Shown: piece by piece, positions 31,473-40,571 of the stretch
Layout: the number at the start of each line of letters is the position of its first letter
How positions within the stretch are numbered: position 1 is the first letter of the stretch
From: Terricaulis silvestris
GTDB lineage: Bacteria; Pseudomonadota; Alphaproteobacteria; Caulobacterales; Aquidulcibacteraceae
Assembly (NCBI RefSeq): GCF_009792355.1
Contig: NZ_CP047045.1
Location: 1,824,501 to 1,888,500, forward strand
Direction: 5' to 3'
DNA: 64,000 nt
Program-made: the position numbers and the translations under genes
The notes under the pieces: generated by a model
Databases searched by the model: none
Told to the model about the DNA's origin: nothing
The model's input: the letters and a program-made list of their open reading frames with translations, nothing else

Positions 31473-33734
31473 ATGGTCGTGCCGTCCAACATCGGCGGGT
31501 CCCGGGTGCTCCTGCGCAAGTTGCGGGAGATCATGGGCACGGACGACGAGGCGCAAACGCGCCTCGATCGGCTCGTGGCGATGGTGGCCTCCACCATGGT
31601 CGCCGACGTTTGCTCGATCTATCTGACGCGCGGCGCCTTCCATGAATTGTTCGCGACACAAGGTCTGAAGCATGAAGCCGTTCACCGCACGCGGCTGAAA
31701 ACGGGCGAAGGCCTTGTCGGCCTTGTTGCCGAAACGGCGTCACCGCTGAACATAGCGGACGCGCAGCATCACGAACGTTTCGCGTATCGCCCCGAAACCG
31801 GCGAAGAGCCGTTCAACGCGTTCCTCGGCGTGCCGATCGTGCGCTCGGAACGGACGTTCGGCGTGCTCGTCGTGCAGAACCGCGCGCAGCGCGTGTATGG
31901 CGAAGATGAAGTCGAGGCGCTGCAGACCGTCGCCATGGTTTTGGCGGAGATGGTGGCGTCCGGCGCGTTCGGCGATCTCTCCGGCCTGGCCGATGTCGAA
32001 GCACGCGCCAGCCGGCCGGAGTTGCTGCAGGGACGGGCGTTTTCCGACGGCATTGCGATCGGCACGGTGGTTCTGCACGAACCGCATGCCCCGCTGGGCC
32101 GCGTCATCGCCGACGATCCTGTACGGGAAGAAGCGCGGCTCGACGCGGCGTTGGGCTCCGTACGTGGCGCGCTTGTCGAAATGCTGGAGGGCGACCCTGG
32201 ACGCATCTCTGGCGCGTCGCGCGAGGTGCTTGAAACATTCACCATGCTCGCGGCCGATCCGAGCTGGGAGCTGAAGCTGAAGCACGGCGTGCGTGCGGGG
32301 CTTTCCGCGGATGCCGCCGTCGAGCGTGTGCGCGGCGAACACCGCGCTAAGTTCAACGCCACGCGCGATCCGTATTTACGTGAGCGCCTGCACGACTTGG
32401 AAGACTTGGACAATCGCTTGCTGCGAGCACTCGCTGGCGTCGACGCCGCAGCGCGCCCGATGCCCGAAGACGCTATCTTGGTGGCGCGTGAGCTGGGGCC
32501 AGCAGAATTGCTCGACTACGGCGCAGAACGGCTCAAAGGCGTTGCGCTGGAAGAGGGCGCGAACACAGCGCACGCGGTGATCGTGGCGCGCGCGCTCGGC
32601 ATTCCGATGGTGGGATCGCTGCACGGCCTGCTCTCGCGCGTCGAGGATGGCGATGCGCTGGTGCTCGATGGCGAGCGCGGAGAGGTGCGGTTGCGGCCCG
32701 AGCCGCAGATCATCTCGGCGTATCAGCAGCGCGTTACTCTGCGTTCGGCGCGGGCGGCCGAGTTCGCGCGGCTGAAGGACATCCCACCCGTTACGGCGGA
32801 CGGCGAGCGCATGACGTTGCTGCTCAACGCCGGACTCGCGCTTGACGTGCACCACCTCGACGAAGTCGGCGCCGAGGGCATCGGGCTTTTCCGCACCGAG
32901 TTTCAGTTCATGGTCTCCGAGACGCTGCCGCGGCTCGAGAGCCAAACCATGCTCTACCGCGACGTGCTTGAAGCCGCGGGCAATCGCCCCGTCACATTCC
33001 GCACCCTCGACCTCGGCGGCGACAAGGTGCTGCCATACGTGGCGGCAGAGCGCGAGGAGAACCCGGCTTTGGGCTGGCGCGCTGTCCGCATCGGCCTCGA
33101 TCGGCCGGCGCTGCTCCGTTACCAGCTCCGCGCGCTGATCAACGCGGCTGCGGGCCGACGGCTTAGGGTCATGTTTCCGTTGGTGACGACTGTGGCGGAA
33201 TTTGACGCTGCGCGGGCGTTGGCGGATCGCGAGTTGGAGTGGGGCCGCGCGCATGGCCGCAAGCCGCCTTCGCTGGTCGAAATCGGGGTCATGGTTGAAG
33301 CACCGGCGTTGGCGTGGAGCATTCCCGACTTGAAGGGCCGGGCGGACTTCCTCTCCATCGGCACCAACGACTTGATGCAATATTTCTTCGCCGCCGATCG
33401 GGGTAACGCGCGTGTTTCCGAACGCTACGACATCCTTTCCGCGCCGGCGCTGCGTTTCCTGAAGCGTATTCGCGAAGATGCCGATGCGGCCGGACTGCAA
33501 GTCTCGATCTGTGGTGAAGCCGCGGGCCGGCCGCTGGAAGCGATCGCGTTTGCGGCCTTGGGTTTCCGCCGCTTGTCCATGCCAGCATCAGGCGTCGGGC
33601 CGGTGAAGCGGATGATCCTTTCGTTGGACGCGCGTGAAGCTGCGACGGCAGTTGCGCGAATGATGCGTTACGACATGCCAACGATCCGCGGCGAACTCAC
33701 AGAATTTGCCGCTTCACGCGGATATGCGCTGTGA
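31473..33734 (+). CDS. ptsP: phosphoenolpyruvate-protein phosphotransferase PtsP (nitrogen PTS enzyme I)
   Basis: Enzyme I-Ntr, which takes phosphate from phosphoenolpyruvate and passes it to NPr and then EIIA-Ntr, a regulatory chain tied to nitrogen and potassium status. The 753 residues contain an N-terminal GAF domain (about 20-165) that in relatives senses glutamine, then the enzyme I core. The phosphorylated histidine is His367 in ANTAHAVIVAR, and the PEP-binding domain shows GLFRTEFQFM, FRTLDLGGDK, and SIGTNDLMQYFFAADR. It starts 32 bases after lysC. Confidence 0.95.
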   Translation: MVVPSNIGGSRVLLRKLREIMGTDDEAQTRLDRLVAMVASTMVADVCSIYLTRGAFHELFATQGLKHEAVHRTRLKTGEGLVGLVAETASPLNIADAQHHERFAYRPETGEEPFNAFLGVPIVRSERTFGVLVVQNRAQRVYGEDEVEALQTVAMVLAEMVASGAFGDLSGLADVEARASRPELLQGRAFSDGIAIGTVVLHEPHAPLGRVIADDPVREEARLDAALGSVRGALVEMLEGDPGRISGASREVLETFTMLAADPSWELKLKHGVRAGLSADAAVERVRGEHRAKFNATRDPYLRERLHDLEDLDNRLLRALAGVDAAARPMPEDAILVARELGPAELLDYGAERLKGVALEEGANTAHAVIVARALGIPMVGSLHGLLSRVEDGDALVLDGERGEVRLRPEPQIISAYQQRVTLRSARAAEFARLKDIPPVTADGERMTLLLNAGLALDVHHLDEVGAEGIGLFRTEFQFMVSETLPRLESQTMLYRDVLEAAGNRPVTFRTLDLGGDKVLPYVAAEREENPALGWRAVRIGLDRPALLRYQLRALINAAAGRRLRVMFPLVTTVAEFDAARALADRELEWGRAHGRKPPSLVEIGVMVEAPALAWSIPDLKGRADFLSIGTNDLMQYFFAADRGNARVSERYDILSAPALRFLKRIREDADAAGLQVSICGEAAGRPLEAIAFAALGFRRLSMPASGVGPVKRMILSLDAREAATAVARMMRYDMPTIRGELTEFAASRGYAL

Positions 33735-33843
33735 TGCGTCGCTGCGCGCCGTTGAGGCTCGTGTGATTCGGGATTAAGCTCGTTTCGTGGCTTAAAATTT
33801 GCCTTTGTAAACGAATGGTCTCTAGGAGGGACCCGTCGCACTG

Positions 33844-34683
33844 ATGTTGCAACCCGTACCCACCGATCCGCAAGCCGAGCCGGACGCCGAAGCGCGCACG
33901 CAACGCCAGGCGCAGACGCGCCCGGTTGCGCCGCCGCCTGAGCTCGACCCGGCGTGGCGGGCAGGGCGCAAGTTGAGCGAAGCGCGCCGCCAACGCGGTT
34001 GGACCATCGAAGAAGTCGCGGATCGCATTCGGGTGCGGAAGGAATTCCTCGAGGCGCTCGAGGACATGAACGTCAAGCTACTGCCCGGTAAGGCCTATGC
34101 GCTGGCCTTTCTTAAGTCCTACGCCCGCGAGCTGGGCATGGACGAGAAGGCGATCCTCGACCAATTCCAAGACGAGAGCGCGCTGACCCGCGAGGACGCC
34201 AACAAGCAGATCCGCAATCCCAGCTCCAAACCGCGTCGTGAACGGCCCTGGGTGGCGGCGGCGGGCCTCCTAGTCATCGCAGCGCTGTTCGTGGGCTGGC
34301 GCGCCTATCAGACCAACAATGCGCCCGCCGAGGAGGCCGTGGCTTCGGTCCCGGCAGGCTCCAGCGCCGCGCCAGCCAATACCTCGGCGCCCGCCGCCGT
34401 CCGCAGGATCGTGGAGGTCCGGGCCCTCCAGGAGGGCTGGCTTGAGGCACGCGGTCCAGACGGCACCGTGTTCCTCTCGCGGACCCTGCAACCGGGCGAT
34501 GTTTACCGTCCCGACGCCAGCCCTGGCTGGACCCTTCACGCCCGCGATGGCGGAGCATTTGAGCTGTTCGTGGACGGTGCGGTTGCAGGCCCGCTGGGCG
34601 CCGCCGGGATGCCGGTCTTGGGCCGTCAGATCGACCAAATCCAGCCGTTGACCCAGGCCGAGCTTCAGTCCCCGCGCAGCTAG
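33844..34683 (+). CDS. RodZ-like helix-turn-helix membrane protein
   Basis: Bitopic inner-membrane protein of 279 residues. A proline/glutamine-rich leader (1-38) is followed by a cytoplasmic helix-turn-helix domain (LSEARRQRGWTIEEVADRIR and VRKEFLEALED, about 42-105). Next come a basic linker, one membrane helix at about 136-155, and a periplasmic beta domain of the DUF4115 type (VEVRALQEGWLEARGPDG). This is the layout of RodZ, which links MreB to the cell-wall elongation machinery. A GGAGGGA site precedes the ATG. Its position before ispG recalls rodZ-ispG order in other Proteobacteria. Confidence 0.85.
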   Translation: MLQPVPTDPQAEPDAEARTQRQAQTRPVAPPPELDPAWRAGRKLSEARRQRGWTIEEVADRIRVRKEFLEALEDMNVKLLPGKAYALAFLKSYARELGMDEKAILDQFQDESALTREDANKQIRNPSSKPRRERPWVAAAGLLVIAALFVGWRAYQTNNAPAEEAVASVPAGSSAAPANTSAPAAVRRIVEVRALQEGWLEARGPDGTVFLSRTLQPGDVYRPDASPGWTLHARDGGAFELFVDGAVAGPLGAAGMPVLGRQIDQIQPLTQAELQSPRS

Positions 34684-34750
34684 CCGCAGGCTGGAGGGCT
34701 GTTAGGGCCGCCCGCGAGGGTTTATCTCCGGCGTGAAAGGATGCCCTCCC

Positions 34751-35890
34751 ATGGACGGCGCGCACGGCGACTTGCACCACATCCGCCCCTGGCGGCGGAT
34801 TGAGCGCCGGCGCTCACGCAAGATCCGCGTGGGCAACGTCGAGGTCGGCGGCGATGCGCCGATCACCGTCCAGTCCATGACCAATACGCCGACTGCCGAC
34901 GCCGCGGCGACCATCGATCAGATCCGGCGATTGGAAGAGGCCGGCGCCGACATCGTGCGGGTGTCCTGCCCCGACGAAGAATCCACGGCCGCCTTCGCCA
35001 AGATTGCACGAGCGGCGAAAGTACCGCTCGTCGCGGACATCCACTTTCACTACCGACGCGCCCTAGAGGCTGCTGCCGCCGGCGCGGCTTGCTTGCGCAT
35101 CAACCCCGGCAACATCGGCGCGGCGTCACGCGTCAAAGAAGTGGTGCAGGCCGCAAAGGATCATGGTTGCTCGATCCGCATCGGCGTCAACGCCGGTTCG
35201 CTTGAGCAGCATCTACTGGAGAAGTACGGCGAGCCTTGTCCCGAAGCGATGGTTGAAAGCGCGCTTGGCCACATCGCTTTGCTCGAGGAGCACGACTTTC
35301 GCGAATACAAGGTCAGCGTGAAGGCGTCGGACCCGTTTCTCACCGCTGCCGCGTATCACGCGCTCGCGGACGCCACCGACGCGCCGCTACACCTCGGCGT
35401 CACCGAAGCTGGCGCGCTGCGCACAGGCACAGTGAAGTCGTCTATCGCCATGGGCTCACTGCTGTGGGCAGGCATTGGCGACACCATTCGCGTTTCGCTT
35501 GCCGCAGACCCGGTTGAGGAGATCAAGGTCGGCAACGATCTGCTGAAGTCACTTGGCCTGCGCCACCGCGGCGTGACCATCATCGCGTGCCCCTCATGCG
35601 CGCGGCAGGGCTTCAACGTCATCGCGACCGTCGACGAGCTTGAAAGGCGCGTCGCACACATTGCCGAGCCGATCACTCTGTCGATTATCGGTTGCGTCGT
35701 GAACGGGCCGGGCGAGGCGCTGATGACAGACTTTGGCTTCACCGGTGGCGGCAAGGGCGCCGGCATGGTCTATGTCGCCGGTCAAGCCGACCACAAGGTC
35801 GACAATGCCTCGATGATCGACCATATCGTGGGCTTGGTTGAGGAACGCGCCCGCGCGATCCGCGACGCCAGCGAACCGGCGAAGGGTTAA
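34751..35890 (+). CDS. ispG: 4-hydroxy-3-methylbut-2-enyl diphosphate synthase IspG (GcpE)
   Basis: Iron-sulfur enzyme of the MEP isoprenoid pathway, converting MEcPP to HMBPP. The 379 residues contain the TIM-barrel signature [27 protein letters not shown], the [15 protein letters not shown] region and the [4Fe-4S] ligands in [10 protein letters not shown] and [10 protein letters not shown]. The ATG at 34751 is chosen; a GTG 18 bases earlier is less convincing. As a cluster-dependent enzyme it depends on the SUF system encoded 5 kb downstream. Confidence 0.96.
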   Translation: MDGAHGDLHHIRPWRRIERRRSRKIRVGNVEVGGDAPITVQSMTNTPTADAAATIDQIRRLEEAGADIVRVSCPDEESTAAFAKIARAAKVPLVADIHFHYRRALEAAAAGAACLRINPGNIGAASRVKEVVQAAKDHGCSIRIGVNAGSLEQHLLEKYGEPCPEAMVESALGHIALLEEHDFREYKVSVKASDPFLTAAAYHALADATDAPLHLGVTEAGALRTGTVKSSIAMGSLLWAGIGDTIRVSLAADPVEEIKVGNDLLKSLGLRHRGVTIIACPSCARQGFNVIATVDELERRVAHIAEPITLSIIGCVVNGPGEALMTDFGFTGGGKGAGMVYVAGQADHKVDNASMIDHIVGLVEERARAIRDASEPAKG

Positions 35891-35893
35891 TCC

Positions 35894-36310
35894 ATGCTGC
35901 AGCGGCACCTGCAGGACACGTACGAATATCTGTTCGACGCCGCGCATCGCGCGATGCAGGCCGGAGGTTCATTCGCGCCGTTCGGCGCCGGCATCCGCAA
36001 GACCGGCGAGCAGATTCACACCAACGTCGACTTGCCGATCGACACTTCCGCACCCGCTGATCACATCTCCGGTCTCATCGCAGGCTTCCGCCTCGATGAA
36101 GAAGAGAACGGCTTGATCGCGGCCGGTTTGGTGTTCGACGGCCGATCGCGCAGCGATGACGCCGCGGCGCTTTGCTTTCATATTGAGGCAGCGAACGGCA
36201 AGGCCGTCGAAGTCATCGTGCCTTACCAGCGCCGCGACGCGACGACGATCGCCTTCGACGAGCCGCAGATTTCGGAAGTCGAAGCCGAGATTTTCAGCGA
36301 AGTGATGTGA
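35894..36310 (+). CDS. conserved hypothetical protein, 138 aa
   Basis: Small soluble acidic protein without recognised domains. Visible segments are LQDTYEYLFDAAHRAMQAGG, HISGLIAGFRLDEEENGLIA and a terminal EVEAEIFSEVM; no cysteine cluster, signal peptide or membrane helix. The pattern of a short helical start and mixed alpha/beta body is compatible with a small binding protein. It begins 4 bases after ispG and ends 10 bases before prfA, so it is likely read in one transcript with both. Confidence 0.75.
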   Translation: MLQRHLQDTYEYLFDAAHRAMQAGGSFAPFGAGIRKTGEQIHTNVDLPIDTSAPADHISGLIAGFRLDEEENGLIAAGLVFDGRSRSDDAAALCFHIEAANGKAVEVIVPYQRRDATTIAFDEPQISEVEAEIFSEVM

Positions 36311-36319
36311 ACGCGCGTC

Positions 36320-37402
36320 ATGTCTGATCTAGCGCGCCTGGAACGCCGCCTGAACCAGGCAGTCGATCGCTTTGAGCGTGTGGAAGCGCGTTTGGCGGCT
36401 GCCACCGATGGCGCCGAGATCGTCAAGCTTGGCCAAGAGCACGCTGAGCTCAAACCTTTGGTGGATGCGATCTCTGCGGTGAAATTCGTCCGTTCGGACA
36501 TTTCCAATCTCGAAGCGATGGCCAAGGACGGCGACGCCGAGATGGCGGCGCTTGCACGGGATGAACTCCAAGCCGCAAAGGACAAGCTTCCCGAGTTGGA
36601 GCAAGCAGCGCTGCTGCTCCTCGCGCCGAAGGACAAAGACGAAAGCGCCTCCGCTATCCTCGAAGTTCGCGCAGGCACGGGCGGCGACGAAGCAGCTTTG
36701 TTCGCCGCTGATCTTTTCCGCATGTATCAGAAATACGCGTCGTCGCGACGTTGGCGGTTTGACGTTGAGAGCCTCTCCGAAACCGGCCTCGGCGGATTGA
36801 AGGAGGCCACTGCCAGCATCACCGGTCCCGGCGTGTTCGGTCGCCTGCGCTTCGAAAGCGGCGTGCATCGGGTGCAACGTGTGCCGGAGACTGAAGCGGG
36901 TGGGCGCATTCATACATCGGCAGCGACGGTGGCGGTGCTGCCGCAGCCCGAGGGTGACGTCGACATTGTCGTCGACGACAAGGACATTCGTATCGACACC
37001 ATGCGCGCATCCGGCGCCGGCGGTCAGCACGTCAACAAGACGGACTCCGCTGTCCGCATCACGCACATTCCGAGCGGCATCGTGGTGATCGCGCAAGAAA
37101 AATCGCAGCACCAGAACCGAGCCAACGCCATGAAGGTGCTGAAAGCAAAGCTCTACGATGCAGAGCGTGCGCGCCAGGACGCGGAGCGCGCTGCGGAACG
37201 CAAGGGACAAGTGGGTTCCGGCGATCGCAGCGAACGCATCCGCACCTACAATTTTCCGCAGGGTCGCGTCACAGACCATCGCATCAATCTGACACTCTAC
37301 AACCTCAGTGAAGTCATCGAAGGCGCGATCGATCCGGTGCTTGATGCGCTGGCAGCCGAGGATCGGGCGCGGAAGCTGGCAGCGCTTGAGGACGACGCGT
37401 GA
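36320..37402 (+). CDS. prfA: peptide chain release factor 1
   Basis: Terminates translation at UAA and UAG by triggering hydrolysis of peptidyl-tRNA on the ribosome. The 360 residues carry the stop-codon-reading PxT motif as PET (in [19 protein letters not shown]) and the catalytic GGQ at residues 234-236 ([16 protein letters not shown]). The glutamine there is normally methylated by PrmC, encoded next; the start of prmC overlaps the prfA stop (GTGA), a standard pairing. Confidence 0.97.
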   Translation: MSDLARLERRLNQAVDRFERVEARLAAATDGAEIVKLGQEHAELKPLVDAISAVKFVRSDISNLEAMAKDGDAEMAALARDELQAAKDKLPELEQAALLLLAPKDKDESASAILEVRAGTGGDEAALFAADLFRMYQKYASSRRWRFDVESLSETGLGGLKEATASITGPGVFGRLRFESGVHRVQRVPETEAGGRIHTSAATVAVLPQPEGDVDIVVDDKDIRIDTMRASGAGGQHVNKTDSAVRITHIPSGIVVIAQEKSQHQNRANAMKVLKAKLYDAERARQDAERAAERKGQVGSGDRSERIRTYNFPQGRVTDHRINLTLYNLSEVIEGAIDPVLDALAAEDRARKLAALEDDA

Positions 37403-38250
37403 GTACAGCGCTCGTCACGCTCTGGACGGATGTGAAGCGACGCCTGGAGGCGGCGGGCGTGGATACGCCGGTGTTTGATGCGCGGCTGTTGGTGGAAGCG
37501 GGGGCAAGTGTTTCGCGCCTGGATATTGTCACCGATCCGCGCCGTGTTCTGAGCGATGAGCAAGTGGCCGCTGTCGATGCGCTGACGCGCCGCCGCGAAG
37601 CGCGCGAGCCGGTGGCGCATATCATCGGGCGTCGGCACTTCTGGACAATCGAACTCGCCGTCACGCCGGACGTGCTGATCCCGCGTCCAGAGACAGAGCT
37701 GCTGGTGGAATCCGCGATCCACGTCTTGACGCCAGACCAGCCCGCGAGTGTGCTCGATCTGGGCGTCGGCTCTGGTGCAATCCTTTTCGCGATCCTCAAG
37801 GAACGCCCACACGCGATTGGCGTGGGCATCGACGTGAGTGGCGATGCGCTTGGGATCGCACGGCTCAATGCCGATGCACTAGGCTTGTCCGACCGCGTTG
37901 ACTTGCGTGTCAGCGATTGGGCTTCAGACGTCGAAGGTCAGTTCGATCTCGTCGTCTCCAACCCACCGTACATTCCATCGAAGGACATCGACACGCTGGA
38001 GCCTGAAGTGGCGCGGTTTGAACCGCGCCTTGCACTCGACGGCGGCGCTGACGGTCTGAATGCGTACCGCGCGATCGTCGCCGCTCTGCCGCGTTTACTC
38101 AAACCCGAGGGGACGTTCGCGCTTGAGGTTGGCATCGGCCAAGCAGAGGACGTTCGCGCTTTGGCGGAGGCCGCAGGCTTATCCACTGGCCCTGCCAAGC
38201 GGGATCTCGCGGGAATCCCCCGTGTGGTGAATGGCTGGCGTGCGGCATGA
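37399..38250 (+). CDS. prmC: peptide chain release factor N(5)-glutamine methyltransferase
   Basis: Methylates the glutamine of the GGQ motif in release factors using S-adenosylmethionine. The 283 residues contain an N-terminal helical release-factor-binding part ([15 protein letters not shown]), SAM motif [15 protein letters not shown] and the active-site NPPY in [13 protein letters not shown]. Start is the GTG at 37399, overlapping the prfA TGA. A 313-bp stretch without a gene follows. Confidence 0.96.
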   Translation: MSTALVTLWTDVKRRLEAAGVDTPVFDARLLVEAGASVSRLDIVTDPRRVLSDEQVAAVDALTRRREAREPVAHIIGRRHFWTIELAVTPDVLIPRPETELLVESAIHVLTPDQPASVLDLGVGSGAILFAILKERPHAIGVGIDVSGDALGIARLNADALGLSDRVDLRVSDWASDVEGQFDLVVSNPPYIPSKDIDTLEPEVARFEPRLALDGGADGLNAYRAIVAALPRLLKPEGTFALEVGIGQAEDVRALAEAAGLSTGPAKRDLAGIPRVVNGWRAA

Positions 38251-38563
38251 ATACCGTCCCTGAAATATTCCTTGGAGCCGGGCCAGACACGCATTACCTT
38301 AGTCCTCGGAATCGATGGTCCAGTTCGAGGGGCTCGGCGGACGACGGTTCCATGAAGGCGAGCGTACTCTCAGACGCCGCCCCAGCTTCCTCAGCAAGAG
38401 GTCAGGAAACGAAACGCGGCAATGACCGCTCATACGGCCCAAAGTCGAACGCGACAGGCCCATTTGGCTTTTCATAACGAGGCGCGAGCCGACACGAGAC
38501 CGATAAGGTCTCGGGCGCGGCGGCGGACCCTCAACGGAACACTCAATGCACGGTGGACATTCG
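38251..38563. other. intergenic region before the DUF4167 gene
   Basis: About 310 bases without a convincing gene. A frame of 76 codons at 38247-38477 overlaps the prmC end and is serine/asparagine-rich without family resemblance. A short perfect hairpin CGAGACC-GATAA-GGTCTCG lies at 38495-38513, about 50 bases before the DUF4167 start, and could influence its translation. No clear promoter elements were identified. Confidence 0.5.
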
Positions 38564-39256
38564 ATGAAGCGTCAACGAGGCCGCGGTCGTAGACCAGGCG
38601 GCGGCGGTGGCGGAGGCGGTGGTGGCAGCCACCAGCCACACAACAACAACCCGAACCGGACCATGGAAAGTAATGGTCCCGAAACCAAAGTGCGCGGACC
38701 CGCGTCCGTCATATATGAGCGCTACCTGCAGTTGGCGCGCGATGCGACGAGTTCTGGTGATCGCGTCTTAGGCGAGAACTACCTCCAGCACGCCGATCAC
38801 TATTTCCGCCTCGTGCGCTCGATGCAGCCGGCGCAGCCGCATCCGCAGCAACAACAGGATCGCTTCAACGACGCCGAGCGCGACGGCTACGAAGAAGGCT
38901 CGCAAGAGATGGATCGCGCCGAAGGCGGAGAGACGTCACCTGAGGGCGATGAGCAGCCGGACGCTGAATTCTCTCAAGGGCAACCGCAACACGGACAAGA
39001 CCGCGAAGGCGGCAACCGTCGCCGCGGCCGTCGCAACCGTTTCCGTCCGGGTGAAGGCGAAGGGGCGGAAGCCGCGCCCCGCGAAGGCGGCGGGGAAGAA
39101 CGTACGGAAAGCCGCCCGCCGCGCGAGCCTCGCGCTGAAGGCGAAGCCCGCGAACCACGCCGTGAACGCGCACCGCGCGAACAACGCGAAGAGCGTGAGG
39201 CTGGTCCGGAAGGCTTCTCCAGCGGTCCTAAGCCCGCGTTCCTGCGCGGCGACTGA
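38564..39256 (+). CDS. DUF4167 domain-containing protein
   Basis: Alphaproteobacterial family protein of about 230 residues. The N-terminus is basic and glycine-rich (MKRQRGRGRRPGG and a glycine run), followed by the DUF4167 core (SNGPETKVRGPASVIYERYL, then ARDATSSGDRVLGENYLQHA and DHYFRLVRSMQ). The last 100 residues are low-complexity Glu/Arg/Pro-rich sequence. RNA or ribosome association is a fair guess from composition but is not shown. The first ATG (38546) six codons upstream is an alternative start. It is convergent with the hydrolase gene, stop codons touching. Confidence 0.88.
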   Translation: MKRQRGRGRRPGGGGGGGGGGSHQPHNNNPNRTMESNGPETKVRGPASVIYERYLQLARDATSSGDRVLGENYLQHADHYFRLVRSMQPAQPHPQQQQDRFNDAERDGYEEGSQEMDRAEGGETSPEGDEQPDAEFSQGQPQHGQDREGGNRRRGRRNRFRPGEGEGAEAAPREGGGEERTESRPPREPRAEGEAREPRRERAPREQREEREAGPEGFSSGPKPAFLRGD

Positions 39257-39943
39257 TTAGCGCTTAGACGTCGGCGGACGAGGCGGCGCTGCGAGGCGTC
39301 GCTCGAGATAGGTGCGCGCGTGCACATCGACTTCGGCGAGGTGATCTTCGCCGGGATCGCGGCCACGGAAGAAGTGATCGGCGCCTTCAATTGGCGCGCC
39401 ATCGACCTTGATATTCTTCTGCGTGCGGATGCGCCCAATGACGCGTTCCATATCCTGCGCAGTCGTCACGCTGTCTCGCGTGCCGTAGATAATCACGCCT
39501 GAAGCGGGGCAGGGTGCGAGGAACGAGAGGTCGTAGTGGTTGGCCGGCGGCGCCACCGCGATGAAGCCGTCGATCTCCGGACGACGCATCAGCAGTTGCA
39601 GCCCGATCCAAGCGCCGAACGAATAGCCGCCAACCCAGCACTGCTCGGCGTTGGGGTTCATGCCTTGCAAATAGTCGAGCGCGGAGGCGGCGTCCGAAAG
39701 CTCGCCCATGCCGTTGTCGAACACGCCCTGGCTGCGGCCGATGCCGCGGAAGTTGAAGCGCAGAGCGCCGAAGCCCTTATCGACGAAAAGCTTGTAGAGT
39801 TGGACCGTGACACGGTCCTGCATCGAGCCGCCGGCGCGCGGGTGGCCGTGCAAGATAAGCGCGATCGGCGCGCCTTCCTTCGGCGGCTCCTGGTACCGGC
39901 CTTCAACACGCCCGGCTGCGCCCGGGAAAATCACTTCTGGCAT
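39257..39943 (-). CDS. alpha/beta hydrolase
   Basis: Cytoplasmic hydrolase of 228 residues. The nucleophile elbow is GGYSFGAWIG with the catalytic serine; oxyanion-hole region LILHGHPRAGGSMQD; FNFRGIGRSQGVFDNGMGE; acid in YGTRDSVTTAQD; and the catalytic His in EGADHFFRGR. This group includes many putative esterases with unknown substrates, sometimes annotated as dienelactone-type. It diverges from the SUF operon promoter at 39983-40007. Confidence 0.88.
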   Translation of the reverse strand: MPEVIFPGAAGRVEGRYQEPPKEGAPIALILHGHPRAGGSMQDRVTVQLYKLFVDKGFGALRFNFRGIGRSQGVFDNGMGELSDAASALDYLQGMNPNAEQCWVGGYSFGAWIGLQLLMRRPEIDGFIAVAPPANHYDLSFLAPCPASGVIIYGTRDSVTTAQDMERVIGRIRTQKNIKVDGAPIEGADHFFRGRDPGEDHLAEVDVHARTYLERRLAAPPRPPTSKR

Positions 39944-39982
39944 TCACGACCCCGGCCGGCGCGATGGAACTATCGGCGGCGA

Positions 39983-40007
39983 ATTCTTGACTAAAACACT
40001 CAGGTAT
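39983..40007 (+). promoter_or_regulatory. IscR type 1 operator overlapping a -35 element
   Basis: This 25-base segment contains TTGACTAAAACACTCAGGTA and agrees with the E. coli type 1 IscR consensus (ATASYYGACTRWWWYAGTCRRSTAT, as I remember it) at about 23 of 25 positions. The mismatches are at the third base and one base of the right half-site. TTGACT at 39987-39992 would serve as a -35 element. Location 115 bases before the iscR-like gene fits negative autoregulation by [2Fe-2S]-IscR. Confidence 0.7.
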
Positions 40008-40122
40008 CTTAGCTAGCAACCTAAGAATAGGCCCGAGAGAGGGTCTCTCAGGCCAGCCCCGAAGGGGGCGCCTTCTAGCACATGAATTTGGGGGCGTGCG
40101 AGGGCGCGGGAAGGGATCAGGT

Positions 40123-40566
40123 ATGCGTTTGACCTCGAAAGGCCGCTACGCGGTCATGGCAATGGCGGATCTAGCACTCCACGGCGGCGGCGAACGCGCC
40201 GTGCCGCTGCAGGAAGTGGCGCGCCGGCAAGAGATTTCGCTCTCCTATCTCGAACAGCTGTTCGCCAAGATGCGCCGGGCCGGGCTGGTGTCCGGTGTGC
40301 GCGGACCCGGTGGTGGTTATCGCCTAGCGCGGTCGGCGGATAGCGTGACTGTCGCTGAAATCATCGCGGCTGTGAACGAACCGATCAAAGCGACGCGCTG
40401 CGACGACGCCTCCACCAAAAGCTGCATCGGCAAAACCGGCCGCTGCATTGCGCATGGGCTCTGGCAAGAGATGGGCGATCGTATCCACCTCTTTCTCGCG
40501 TCCGTGTCACTCGCCGACGTGCTGGAGCGCCGTTTCGACGGCGGCGCACGCGTGGCCGCGGAATAA
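40123..40566 (+). CDS. iscR: Rrf2-family iron-sulfur cluster regulator (IscR type)
   Basis: Transcription factor of 147 residues that senses iron-sulfur cluster supply. The N-terminal winged helix is standard Rrf2 (MRLTSKGRYAVMAMADLAL; EISLSYLEQLFAKMRRAGLV; GPGGGYRLARSADSVTVAEI). The cluster-binding cysteines are Cys93, Cys101 and Cys108, followed by His111, echoing the three Cys and one His of E. coli IscR with slightly wider spacing. The start at 40123 has a GGGATCAGG site. It heads the suf operon, downstream of an IscR-type operator. Confidence 0.92.
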   Translation: MRLTSKGRYAVMAMADLALHGGGERAVPLQEVARRQEISLSYLEQLFAKMRRAGLVSGVRGPGGGYRLARSADSVTVAEIIAAVNEPIKATRCDDASTKSCIGKTGRCIAHGLWQEMGDRIHLFLASVSLADVLERRFDGGARVAAE

Positions 40567-40571
40567 AGCTG

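Noticed and set aside
36329-37279. Long minus-strand open frame opposite prfA
   Set aside because: Antisense shadow of a clearly identified release factor gene.
38247-38477. Seventy-six codon frame after prmC
   Set aside because: Overlaps prmC, serine/asparagine-rich, no ribosome site and no family resemblance.
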